Of a DNA stretch of 14,030 bases, positions 1 to 6,196 are shown piece after piece. Below the pieces are notes generated by a model. That model ran no database searches. It saw only the letters and a list, made by a program, of their open reading frames with translations, and was not told the DNA's origin. This stretch comes from an uncultured Eisenbergiella sp. Its GTDB lineage: Bacteria > Bacillota > Clostridia > Lachnospirales > Lachnospiraceae. The DNA is taken from the NCBI GenBank assembly GCA_948960675.1, contig CARDPF010000050.1, positions 1-14,030 on the forward strand. Direction: 5' to 3'. Positions within the stretch are counted from its first letter, which is position 1. Each line of letters begins with the position of its first letter. A program made the position numbers and the translations under genes.

Positions 1-10
1 TCATTCCTGC

Positions 11-55
11 AAAAAAACGCGGACTGTTTGAGCGCAGCGAGTTTTACGCGTTTTT
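11..55 (-). terminator. Intrinsic terminator after the lipoprotein gene
   Basis: On the minus strand the arms AAAAACGCG (55-47) and CGCGTTTTT (21-13) pair perfectly over 9 bp, and the U-run continues to position 11. The 25-nt loop contains the motif CTCGCTGCGCTC. It lies about 90 nt after the lipoprotein stop. Because the stem itself is A-run/U-run symmetric, it could work in both directions. The long loop lowers confidence. Confidence 0.5.
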
Positions 56-100
56 CGGCAGTTTGGAATGGAACGGCGTTTTGGTGAAATTCCCCGTTTT

Positions 101-114
101 GCATGTATACATGC
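101..114. repeat. 14-bp perfect palindrome
   Basis: GCATGTATACATGC reads identically on both strands, and lies 30 bases beyond the lipoprotein stop codon. It has no spacer, so a DNA-binding dimer site is a better fit than an RNA hairpin. No promoter was seen beside it and its function is unknown. Confidence 0.4.
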
Positions 115-144
115 GTAAGGAACCGTCCGCCCGGCAGGGGATGT

Positions 145-882
145 CTAGCCTGCAAAAGGATCCGCCTTCCCCAGCCGTTCCAACATTTCCTCTTTCCCAA
201 GCGGGGGATCCAGGCAAGGCCTGCCGCTGCCCTCCACAACCCCAAAACTTTTCAGCTTTTCCCGATACGCCGTTTCGTCCGTCCCCTGTTCCATGTCATA
301 ATACTCCGTCGTCCCTTCCCCCGTATAGGCGCCTTCCTCATCGTATATGGCGTTGTAACTATAACGCAATATAGGCAGATCTTCCTCCGTAAGCGTCTTG
401 TCCACGGAAACCTGATAGTAACAATGCCCATACCCGCCCTCGTCGCCGCCTCCATTCCAGCTTGCAAACTGTGCCAGAATGCCGGTACGTTCAAAATAGG
501 TCAATTCCACCGTCCTTACGGAATCCATCATGCAAAAGGCGCTCCCGTCCTTCACCGTATATATGGAAAAACTGTCATTTTCCCGATCACATGCCACCAG
601 TTCCGGAGTGTCGTCGCCATCCAGATAAATCAGGGAAAACACCACCGCTTCTCCACCGCTTTCCGCAACCACCTGTCCGTAAATGTTCTGATATAAATCC
701 ACAGGCGGATCAGCCTGTTCCCCGCCATCCTGCGCTTTTTCTTCTGTCCCCGCCTCTGCCTTGTCTGCAATTTGGGCTTTAGCCAGAGGCTGTGGTTGCA
801 ACGCCCCATCCGTTTCAGCCCCGGCACAGGCTGTTACCATAAAAAGCAATAGGCCTAAAACACCGACTAAAAACCCCTTCAT
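145..882 (-). CDS. Predicted secreted lipoprotein, function unknown
   Basis: The 245-residue product starts with a short basic start, a hydrophobic stretch (GFLVGVLGLLLFMV) and a lipobox VTAC, so it should be cleaved before the Cys, lipidated and anchored on the outer face of the membrane. An acidic, Ala/Glu/Gln-rich linker of about 45 residues follows. The globular part contains YLDGDDTPELV, a D-x-D-D-x-P-E-L loop like those of EF-hand-like or VCBS-type calcium-binding repeats that recur in clostridial lipoproteins. No catalytic motif was recognised. An in-frame GTG lies 9 nt upstream (891), but the ATG at 882 is preferred because GGTGGAG lies just before it. The gene is monocistronic: it has its own consensus promoter (935-962) and a downstream terminator (11-55). 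Lipoprotein status is fairly sure; the function is unassigned. Confidence 0.8.
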   Translation of the reverse strand: MKGFLVGVLGLLLFMVTACAGAETDGALQPQPLAKAQIADKAEAGTEEKAQDGGEQADPPVDLYQNIYGQVVAESGGEAVVFSLIYLDGDDTPELVACDRENDSFSIYTVKDGSAFCMMDSVRTVELTYFERTGILAQFASWNGGGDEGGYGHCYYQVSVDKTLTEEDLPILRYSYNAIYDEEGAYTGEGTTEYYDMEQGTDETAYREKLKSFGVVEGSGRPCLDPPLGKEEMLERLGKADPFAG

Positions 883-934
883 TTTCTCCACCCTTTCCGT
901 ATGACCTTATGCACATGACAAATCCCAAATTCAA

Positions 935-962
935 ATTATAGCATGGCCCTTCCCTGTGTCAA
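935..962 (-). promoter_or_regulatory. SigA-type promoter of the lipoprotein gene
   Basis: On the minus strand TTGACA (962-957), a 16-bp spacer and TATAAT (940-935) form a full consensus promoter. The predicted transcription start is near 928, giving a leader of about 45 nt before the ATG at 882. Confidence 0.85.
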
Positions 963-988
963 GCGGATATTTACCCTAAAAAGGGAGG

Positions 989-1017
989 ATGCCAGACAAC
1001 CTATTGTTGTCTGGCAT
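989..1017. repeat. 12-bp perfect inverted repeat upstream of the lipoprotein promoter
   Basis: The arms ATGCCAGACAAC and GTTGTCTGGCAT pair perfectly around a 5-nt loop. On the minus strand the next T-run (978-982) comes only after an intervening CCTCCC, so it is a poor terminator by the usual rules. It lies 27 bp upstream of the -35 box at 957-962 and could be a protein-binding site or a weak second terminator for the dedA transcript. The rest of 883-1185 holds the promoter, the dedA terminator candidate and a doubtful 27-codon ORF on the plus strand. Confidence 0.5.
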
Positions 1018-1104
1018 ATATTATGAAAAAGCTATTTGAAAAAGTTTGCGGTAATCGCGTAAATGATTATTTATTTGCCTTGCTGTATCTTATGGTAATA
1101 GTAT

Positions 1105-1148
1105 AAAAAGGGAAAGTGTCCAAAGCATGATACCGGTTCAAACTTTCC
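1105..1148 (-). terminator. Candidate terminator after the DedA gene
   Basis: On the minus strand GGAAAGT (1148-1142) pairs with ACTTTCC (1117-1111), followed by C and TTTTT (1109-1105). It begins 38 nt after the DedA stop. The stem is short (7 bp) and the loop long (24 nt), so it may be weak. Confidence 0.4.
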
Positions 1149-1185
1149 GTAAAAAAAATATGAACAAATTATGAATGTAAATTTC

Positions 1186-1800
1186 CTATGCCTGCGGGTT
1201 TCTCCCTTTTATAAGCAGAAAAAAACCAATGACCGCCCCTCCCCACAACAGTACCCTTGTCACCTGTGAATATGCTAAAAGCCATTCCTGCACCACTCCC
1301 CAGGAAGCCCCAAGCACCGCCCCAAGGGATACCAGCAGCAAATTCCACACAGTGCTTCCCACCACCGTATAAACCAAAAAAACCGGCAGTTCCATCCCGG
1401 CCATTCCTGCCGGTATGGATACCAGACTGCGGATAATCGGTACGCAGCGCCCGTACAACACGGCTTTCTTTCCTTTTTCCTCAAACCACGCAACCGTTTT
1501 ATATACGTCCCCTTTCTTAAATCCCAGCATCCGGCACAGCTTCGTACCCAACAGCCTTTCCAGCTTCTGCGGCGTAAAAAGCCTGCCCAGCCTGTAAAGA
1601 AGCAGGGCCCCCACCGTCGATCCGATGGTGGAGAAAAAAATAACGCCCCACACGGTCAGATTCGTATAAGTTGTCATGAAACCGCCAAAAGGCAGGATGA
1701 TCTCGGAAGGTATGGGCGGGAAAAGGTTTTCCACCGTAATCAAAAAGCAGATTCCCATATAGCCAAAACGGTTCATAACCGTGACAATCAATTCCTGCAT
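1186..1800 (-). CDS. DedA family (SNARE-associated/VTT) integral membrane protein
   Basis: The 204-residue product has several hydrophobic segments (around residues 14-35, 48-68, 138-166 and 183-197). It carries DedA family signatures: ENLFPPIPSE at 24-33 with the conserved acidic residues, an amphipathic middle region, and YGRCVPIIRSLVSIPAGMAGM at 116-136 with the conserved Arg residues and PAG. Members act in the cytoplasmic membrane. Some have been identified as undecaprenyl-phosphate or other lipid flippases, and others affect proton-motive force and drug resistance, so a lipid carrier recycling role is possible but not shown here. AGGGG lies 8 nt before the ATG. The strong fba terminator upstream and a candidate terminator downstream suggest a single-gene unit, but I saw no clear promoter in the 90-nt gap, so read-through from fba is possible. 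Confidence 0.85.
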   Translation of the reverse strand: MQELIVTVMNRFGYMGICFLITVENLFPPIPSEIILPFGGFMTTYTNLTVWGVIFFSTIGSTVGALLLYRLGRLFTPQKLERLLGTKLCRMLGFKKGDVYKTVAWFEEKGKKAVLYGRCVPIIRSLVSIPAGMAGMELPVFLVYTVVGSTVWNLLLVSLGAVLGASWGVVQEWLLAYSQVTRVLLWGGAVIGFFLLIKGRNPQA

Positions 1801-1882
1801 TTTTCTGCCCCTCTCTTGCTCTCACATGCATTTTATTCCGACTGCCTGCTTTCCATACCTGTTGGAACCAGAAAACCCTTCC

Positions 1883-1915
1883 AAAACAAAACCGGCGTGT
1901 TTTACCACGCCGGTT
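1883..1915 (-). terminator. Strong intrinsic terminator of fba
   Basis: On the minus strand AACCGGCGTG (1915-1906) pairs perfectly over 10 bp with CACGCCGGTT (1899-1890) around a 6-nt loop, followed by TTTGTTTT. It lies 31 nt after the fba stop codon. Confidence 0.9.
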
Positions 1916-1946
1916 ATCAACATACGTCTCACAGGAAGAAAGCCAT

Positions 1947-2810
1947 TCAAGCTTTGCCCACGGAACCAAACAATTCCATTTTCTCTTTTACGGTAGCCTT
2001 GATCGCCTCAAACCCAGGGGCCAGCACCTTACGGGGATCGTAACCCTTGCCTACCTGATCCTTGCCTTCTTCAAAGTACTTTCTCGTAGCTGCCGTGAAG
2101 GAAAGCTGGCACTCGGTGTTCACGTTGATCTTCGCAACACCCAGGGAAATCGCTTTCTGGATCATGTCAGCCGGGATACCCGTGCCGCCGTGAAGCACCA
2201 GCGGAAGCTCCCCTGTCAGCTGCTGAATGGCATCCAGCGTTTCGAAGGAAAGCCCTGCCCAGTTCGCAGGATATTTGCCATGGATATTGCCGATACCTGC
2301 CGCCAGGAAATCTACGCCCAGATCCGCAATCGCTTTGCATTCCTTGGGATCTGCGCATTCACCCATGCCGACAACGCCGTCCTCTTCACCGCCGATTGCA
2401 CCAACCTCGGCCTCGATGGAAACGCCCTTGTCATGCGCAGCCTTTACCAGCTCGGTGGTCTTTGCAACATTCTCGTCGATCGGATAATGGGATCCGTCAA
2501 ACATGATGGAAGAAAAACCCGCTTCCAGACATTTGTAGCAGTGATCATAAGAACCGTGATCCAAATGCAGGGCAACCGGAACCGTGATTTTCTGCTCCTC
2601 GATCAGTCCCTTCACCATCCCTACAACCGTCTTGTATCCACCCATGTATTTCCCTGCGCCCTCAGAAACGCCAAGGATAACAGGAGAATTCAGCTCCTGT
2701 GCAGTTAACAGGATAGCTTTTGTCCACTCAAGGTTGTTGATGTTGAACTGACCGACTGCATAATGACCGGCTTTCGCCTTGTTCAACATTTCTGTAGCAG
2801 ATACTAACAT
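1947..2810 (-). CDS. fba: Class II fructose-1,6-bisphosphate aldolase
   Basis: This enzyme reversibly splits fructose-1,6-bisphosphate into dihydroxyacetone phosphate and glyceraldehyde-3-phosphate, in cytosolic glycolysis and gluconeogenesis. The 287-residue length fits the family. Visible residues include HLDHG at 82-86 (catalytic Asp84 and zinc ligand His85), the second metal region EAEVG at 133-137 with Glu135, zinc ligands His178 (NIHGKY) and His207 (VLHGGTGIP), and the phosphate-binding stretch INVNTE at 228-233. The start is set by GGAGGG, 7 nt before the ATG. It appears to be its own transcription unit: a TATAAT element lies about 150 nt upstream and a perfect 10-bp terminator hairpin 31 nt downstream. 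The product makes and consumes the metabolite that activates HPr kinase in Firmicutes, so it connects functionally with hprK and the crh-like gene nearby. Nothing is truncated or missing. Confidence 0.97.
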   Translation of the reverse strand: MLVSATEMLNKAKAGHYAVGQFNINNLEWTKAILLTAQELNSPVILGVSEGAGKYMGGYKTVVGMVKGLIEEQKITVPVALHLDHGSYDHCYKCLEAGFSSIMFDGSHYPIDENVAKTTELVKAAHDKGVSIEAEVGAIGGEEDGVVGMGECADPKECKAIADLGVDFLAAGIGNIHGKYPANWAGLSFETLDAIQQLTGELPLVLHGGTGIPADMIQKAISLGVAKINVNTECQLSFTAATRKYFEEGKDQVGKGYDPRKVLAPGFEAIKATVKEKMELFGSVGKA

Positions 2811-2962
2811 TGTATTACCCTCCGTTTTATTTTATTTTGTTCAACCGCTGCCCGGTGCTGCGGCCTGTCCATACCAACCCGCACGGGAATCCTCTCCCCC
2901 ACACCCCAGCCCTCCAAAGCATCACGCATCCGATGCGGGCCTTGGAACTGAACCATAACGCT

Positions 2963-2968
2963 ATTATA
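2963..2968 (-). promoter_or_regulatory. fba: -10 element of the likely fba promoter
   Basis: TATAAT is present on the minus strand. At 17 bp spacing the -35 position reads TTTCCT, which is a poor match, so the promoter may need an activator or rely on the T-rich tract (2980-2986) upstream. The predicted start is near 2956, giving a GC-rich leader of about 145 nt. The leader contains CGCATC-C-GATGCG (a 6-bp inverted repeat) and an open 50-codon frame. The remainder of the 297-nt gap is the palindromic element at 3013-3089. Confidence 0.5.
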
Positions 2969-3012
2969 CCCCATATTACAAAAAAAGGAAATACGACAGC
3001 AAAAAATTTTTG

Positions 3013-3061
3013 CAAATATCGTAACAGTTCAGCCTGTGGCTTCACTGTTACCAAATATCGT
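3013..3061. repeat. Palindromic element with flanking direct repeats
   Basis: The core 3021-3051 is a near-perfect hairpin: GTAACAGT and ACTGTTAC (8 bp), a symmetric TC/TC internal loop, AGCC and GGCT (4 bp), and a TGT loop. The 10-base direct repeat CAAATATCGT (3013-3022 and 3052-3061) flanks and overlaps the core, as would a target duplication around a small insert. It is 47 nt beyond the lipid kinase stop; on the minus strand a T-rich stretch near 3002-3010 follows at a distance, so it could help end that transcript. Confidence 0.6.
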
Positions 3062-3066
3062 TACTA

Positions 3067-3089
3067 TTCACGGCCAATGTCACTTAGTT
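3067..3089. repeat. Intergenic repeat copy A, related to 13968-13990
   Basis: CCAATGTCACTTAGTT (3074-3089) matches CCAATGTCATTAAGTT (13975-13990) at 14 of 16 bases. The adjacent heptamer is TTCACGG here and its reverse complement CCGTGAA in the other copy. This copy lies about 20 nt after the lipid kinase stop. A dispersed intergenic repeat is inferred. Confidence 0.45.
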
Positions 3090-3107
3090 AAATCATCAAC
3101 GCCCTAC

Positions 3108-3998
3108 TCACTGCGTCATGATTTCCAGGGCCTGTTTGTGGTTTTGGATGACGGCCTGCGTGTGCCTGCCGCCAAACTCCCCGTCCAACGTCCAGGCCAC
3201 CTCCTCTAACATCTCAAACTTTAAGTAAGAAGTTTTAAAACAGTACATTTGCTCCGTATCAATATCGCGGATGGCAAGGGCAGCCACAATCTGGTTGAGT
3301 TCGTCCAGATTCTGTGGGTTTTTGATCAGCGTCACCTCAAAAACGCCATCGCTCAAATCCACGAACTTTCCCGTAATGCCCTTAAACCCGCCGATGGACA
3401 CGGAGTTCGTCACCATGCCATAGAGGAAATCGCCTTCTATCACCGTATCCTGCGTCGTGATTTTCATATGGTAGGACTGAACCGACGTCAGTTTTTTTAC
3501 CCCCTCCAGAATGTAGGCCATATGTCCCAGCACATTTTTAACCTCCTGGCTGGTCTCGTAGGATACCTCCGTAAACAGCCCAAAGGCCGCCACATAAACA
3601 AACGTTTTTTCGTTAAAAGAACCGATATCGCAGGCAAAGAGATTTCCGTTGACTGCAACGTCTGCAGCAGCTTTCATGTTTTTGGGAAGCCCCAGGCTAT
3701 TTGCAAAATCGTTCGTACTGCCCGCCGGAATATAACCTACCGGACGCCTGCAGCCGCTCTTGGCCATTCCGGCAACCACCTCGTCCAGCGTGCCGTCCCC
3801 GCCGCTGCACGCAATAAACTCATACTTGGGCGTCTCCCGCTTTGCAACCTCTACCGCATCCCCGGCATATTGTGTGGGATGCACCGTCACCTCATATCCG
3901 GCCTTGACAAAAATATCCAGAATGTCAAGCAGATTCCCCCGTATCTGTCCCTTTCCCGCCTTGGGGTTATAGATAAACAGTAACCGCTTCTTTTCCAT
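3108..3998 (-). CDS. Diacylglycerol/lipid kinase family protein (DgkB/YegS-like)
   Basis: The 296-residue soluble product matches the diacylglycerol kinase catalytic family, which transfers phosphate from ATP to a lipid hydroxyl at the inner face of the membrane. Visible motifs are NPKAGKG at 11-17, the nucleotide-binding GGDGT at 66-70 followed by LDEVVAG, PAGSTNDFAN at 91-100, and near the C-terminus TLDGEFGG, where family members carry a conserved DGE. DgkB-type enzymes recycle diacylglycerol from lipoteichoic acid synthesis, while YegS and BmrU relatives are less defined, so the substrate is not certain. AAAGGG lies 7 nt before the ATG. The gene is 95 nt after crh-like across a candidate hairpin switch (4049-4076), so it could be a read-through partner of the hprK cluster or separately transcribed. 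Downstream is the palindromic spacer before fba. Confidence 0.9.
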   Translation of the reverse strand: MEKKRLLFIYNPKAGKGQIRGNLLDILDIFVKAGYEVTVHPTQYAGDAVEVAKRETPKYEFIACSGGDGTLDEVVAGMAKSGCRRPVGYIPAGSTNDFANSLGLPKNMKAAADVAVNGNLFACDIGSFNEKTFVYVAAFGLFTEVSYETSQEVKNVLGHMAYILEGVKKLTSVQSYHMKITTQDTVIEGDFLYGMVTNSVSIGGFKGITGKFVDLSDGVFEVTLIKNPQNLDELNQIVAALAIRDIDTEQMYCFKTSYLKFEMLEEVAWTLDGEFGGRHTQAVIQNHKQALEIMTQ

Positions 3999-4048
3999 TC
4001 ACTTGCCCTTTCCTAATTCAATGGCCGCTGCCGCAATTTCCTATAAGA

Positions 4049-4076
4049 TAAAGAGAGACATTATGTCTCCATAATG
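4049..4076 (-). terminator. Candidate terminator or switch after the crh-like gene
   Basis: On the minus strand CATTATG (4076-4070), loop GAGA and CATAATG (4065-4059) form a perfect 7-bp hairpin followed by the pyrimidine tract TCTCTCTTTA. An alternative perfect 6-bp hairpin, GAGACA-TAA-TGTCTC (4069-4055), shares bases with the first, so the two exclude each other. The AT-rich stem makes a strong terminator doubtful. Confidence 0.4.
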
Positions 4077-4093
4077 CCCCTCAAACACAAATC

Positions 4094-4351
4094 TTAATTT
4101 CCCCCGCAAAGATAATCCGCCATATCGGCAACTGCTTCCTCCTCATCCGGGCCGTCCGCGATCACCGTTACCATCTCCCCGCTGTCAAGGCCGAGGCTCA
4201 TCATCCCCATGATACTTTTCGCGTTCACCTTTTTCCCTTCCGCCTGCAGATACACGGAACTGCTGTGCTTGCTCGCCACCTGCACAAGCATCGCCACCGG
4301 TCTCGCCTCAAACCCTTGCTCCAGCTTAATTGTCACAGCCTTTTGTTTCAT
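4094..4351 (-). CDS. crh: HPr-family protein, Crh-like (Ser46 kept, His15 replaced by Glu)
   Basis: The 85-residue product aligns without gaps to HPr and Crh. The region that in HPr carries the phosphoenolpyruvate-dependent site, G-I/L-H-A-R-P, reads GFEARP here, with Glu15 in place of His15. Bacillus Crh has Gln there. The regulatory serine is intact in VNAKSIMGMMSLG with Ser46. So it should not carry phosphate for PTS sugar uptake, but is a plausible HprK substrate and, when phosphorylated on Ser46, a corepressor partner of CcpA. AGGAGGAGA lies just upstream of the ATG. It follows whiA by 13 nt, the same whiA-crh neighbourhood as in Bacillus subtilis, and hprK lies upstream in the same cluster. 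The Crh assignment rests on the position-15 change and context; a specialised HPr paralogue is the alternative. CcpA itself and a canonical HPr are not in the window. Confidence 0.85.
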   Translation of the reverse strand: MKQKAVTIKLEQGFEARPVAMLVQVASKHSSSVYLQAEGKKVNAKSIMGMMSLGLDSGEMVTVIADGPDEEEAVADMADYLCGGN

Positions 4352-4364
4352 AATTCTCCTCCTT

Positions 4365-5321
4365 TTATAACCTCATGCCATCCGCCAATTCACACAATTT
4401 ACGCAAACGATGGTTTACTCCCGATTTTCCCACGGGCGGATCCAGATACCCCCCCAACTCCTGCAGGGGCGCATCAGGGTGCTCAAGCCGCACTTCGGCC
4501 ATCTGGCGCAGACTCTCGGGCAAATTCCCGAACCCGTGTTTTTCCTTTAAAAAGAGAATCGCCTCCGTCTGTCTGGCGGCCGCCGTCACCGTCTTGGAAA
4601 TGTTGGCGGTTTCGCAATTCACCCGCCGGTTAACGGTATTACGCACTTCCCTGACAATCCTGGAATTTTCAAACTCCATTAACGCCACATGCGCTTCCGT
4701 CACATTTAAAAAATCTGAAATGCCGGCCCCTTCCTTCACGTAGACGACAAAATATTTCTTCCGCAGCACAATCCGGCCTTCAATCCCAAACCCGGCCAGC
4801 AATTCCCGGATCTGTTCCGCCTGCCGTTCGTTGCCGCAGACAATCTCCAGATGATACCCTTTTTCCGGATCACTCATGGAGCCGGCGCACACAAAAGCGC
4901 CCCGCAGAAAAGCCCTCTGACAACAGGCATTCTTTACCATCATCCGGTTTACCGGCTCACGCAGACTGCACACAGCGCCTTCCCCGTTTTTGCGGAAGCT
5001 GCCGCCGGCATCCAGAAACTTAATTCCCTGCAGAATTTTTTCCACAAGCCCCTGTTCCAAAACAAGTAAGGACCAGGCTCCCGTCTGTCCTTCCTGACAC
5101 ACCTGCGTATCCTCACTCATATTAAACGTTTTCCGCAGTATTGTAAAGCATTTTCTTACTGCAAGCACATTTTCGGCCCTTATTTGTAAAAAATTGCCGC
5201 TTTCCGTACTGCCGATGCTGCCGCAAAAATGTAAAATTGATGCCAGTTCCGCCAGCTGGCAATGCCTTGCCATCCCGGTATGCTTATACAGTTCTTCCTT
5301 TACACTTGCCGAAAATGACAT
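4365..5321 (-). CDS. whiA: DNA-binding protein WhiA
   Basis: The 318-residue product matches WhiA: an N-terminal homing-endonuclease-like (LAGLIDADG) fold with no expected nuclease activity and a C-terminal helix-turn-helix, here around LGGYLDPPVGKSGVNHRLRKL. It is a sporulation regulator in Streptomyces; in Bacillus it affects cell division and chromosome segregation. The frame is open 16 codons further upstream to 5369, but that overlaps rapZ. MSFSASVKEELYK at 5321 is the family start, with AAAGG just upstream overlapping the rapZ stop. The rapZ-whiA gap is 5 nt and whiA-crh 13 nt, so co-translation in one operon is expected. Bacillus places yvcK (mgfK) between rapZ and whiA; it is absent here. 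Confidence 0.95.
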   Translation of the reverse strand: MSFSASVKEELYKHTGMARHCQLAELASILHFCGSIGSTESGNFLQIRAENVLAVRKCFTILRKTFNMSEDTQVCQEGQTGAWSLLVLEQGLVEKILQGIKFLDAGGSFRKNGEGAVCSLREPVNRMMVKNACCQRAFLRGAFVCAGSMSDPEKGYHLEIVCGNERQAEQIRELLAGFGIEGRIVLRKKYFVVYVKEGAGISDFLNVTEAHVALMEFENSRIVREVRNTVNRRVNCETANISKTVTAAARQTEAILFLKEKHGFGNLPESLRQMAEVRLEHPDAPLQELGGYLDPPVGKSGVNHRLRKLCELADGMRL

Positions 5322-5326
5322 ATCCT

Positions 5327-6196
5327 TTACCGTCCCAACAAATCCCTGTGCCCCAGGGTCACACTGCAACCGGCATCCTGTTCCCTGATTTTTTTGTAAA
5401 GCTCGTTTGCCAGCGTGACGCTCCGGTGTTTTCCCCCGGTACAGCCGATGGCAACCACAAGCTGGTGTTTTCCCTCTTGCATATAATTTGGGATCAGAAA
5501 CCGCAGCATATCCGTAAGCTTGTCCAGAAAAATCCCGGCTTCCGCAAATCCCATCACATACTCCTGCACACCCCGGTCATTTCCGGTAAGGTACTTGAGT
5601 TCATCCAGATAAAACGGGTTCGGCAGAAACCGCACGTCAAACACCAAATCTGCATCCGCCGGAATCCCATGTTTGAATCCAAAAGAAAGTATGTTGATTA
5701 TCAGACTGTTATATTCCTCGTTTTTTACAAAAATCCGTTCCAGTTCCCCTTTTAACTCCCTGGTCAAAAGTTTGGACGTATCAATCACATAGTCCGCATC
5801 CTTTTTAATCCGTTCCAGTACACGGCGTTCCCTTGCAATCCCGTCCTCCACACGGCTGTGCTCCAGCGTGCACAAAGGATGCATCCGCCTGCTTTCCTTA
5901 TAACGCTTTAACAGCACTACATCGGAAGCGTCCATAAAAACCACTTCGAAAACCAACCCGTTCTGCCGCATCGTGCGCAGGATTTTCCCCGCCTGTGCAA
6001 AGGATTGGTCGGTGCGCACGTCTATCCCCAGCGCAACCTTGGAAATTTCCGTGTTGGAAGTTGTAAAAAGTTCCATAAATTTGTCAATGAGCGGCACCGG
6101 AAGATTGTCCACGCAATAAAATCCGATATCCTCCAAAAGACGCATGGCAGTACTCTTACCGCCGCCGCTCATGCCCGTCACGATCACAAATCTCAT
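5327..6196 (-). CDS. rapZ: RNase adapter/nucleotide-binding protein RapZ (YvcJ)
   Basis: The 289-residue product has an N-terminal P-loop, GMSGGGKS at 8-15, followed by the family marker CVDNLP, and a C-terminal domain containing VAIGCTGGKHRSV, the conserved RapZ signature. In Escherichia coli RapZ binds the small RNA GlmZ and RNase E and so tunes glucosamine-6-phosphate synthase. The Gram-positive homologue YvcJ hydrolyses nucleotides, and its target is less clear. The ATG overlaps the murB stop (ATGA at 6196-6193), which indicates translational coupling with the UDP-MurNAc pathway gene. That fits a cell wall precursor role, but a GlmZ-like partner was not seen in the window. Confidence 0.96.
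   Translation of the reverse strand: MRFVIVTGMSGGGKSTAMRLLEDIGFYCVDNLPVPLIDKFMELFTTSNTEISKVALGIDVRTDQSFAQAGKILRTMRQNGLVFEVVFMDASDVVLLKRYKESRRMHPLCTLEHSRVEDGIARERRVLERIKKDADYVIDTSKLLTRELKGELERIFVKNEEYNSLIINILSFGFKHGIPADADLVFDVRFLPNPFYLDELKYLTGNDRGVQEYVMGFAEAGIFLDKLTDMLRFLIPNYMQEGKHQLVVAIGCTGGKHRSVTLANELYKKIREQDAGCSVTLGHRDLLGR

Noticed and set aside
2..4. Minus-strand ATG at the extreme left edge preceded by AGGA
   Set aside because: Only one codon is visible and the spacing from AGG to ATG is too short to support a gene start.
103..696. Plus-strand frames opposite the lipoprotein gene
   Set aside because: The minus-strand gene has a signal peptide, lipobox, consensus promoter and terminator; the opposing frames have none of these.
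3021..3051. CRISPR repeat
   Set aside because: It is palindromic but occurs once here, with no regular repeat-spacer series and no cas genes.
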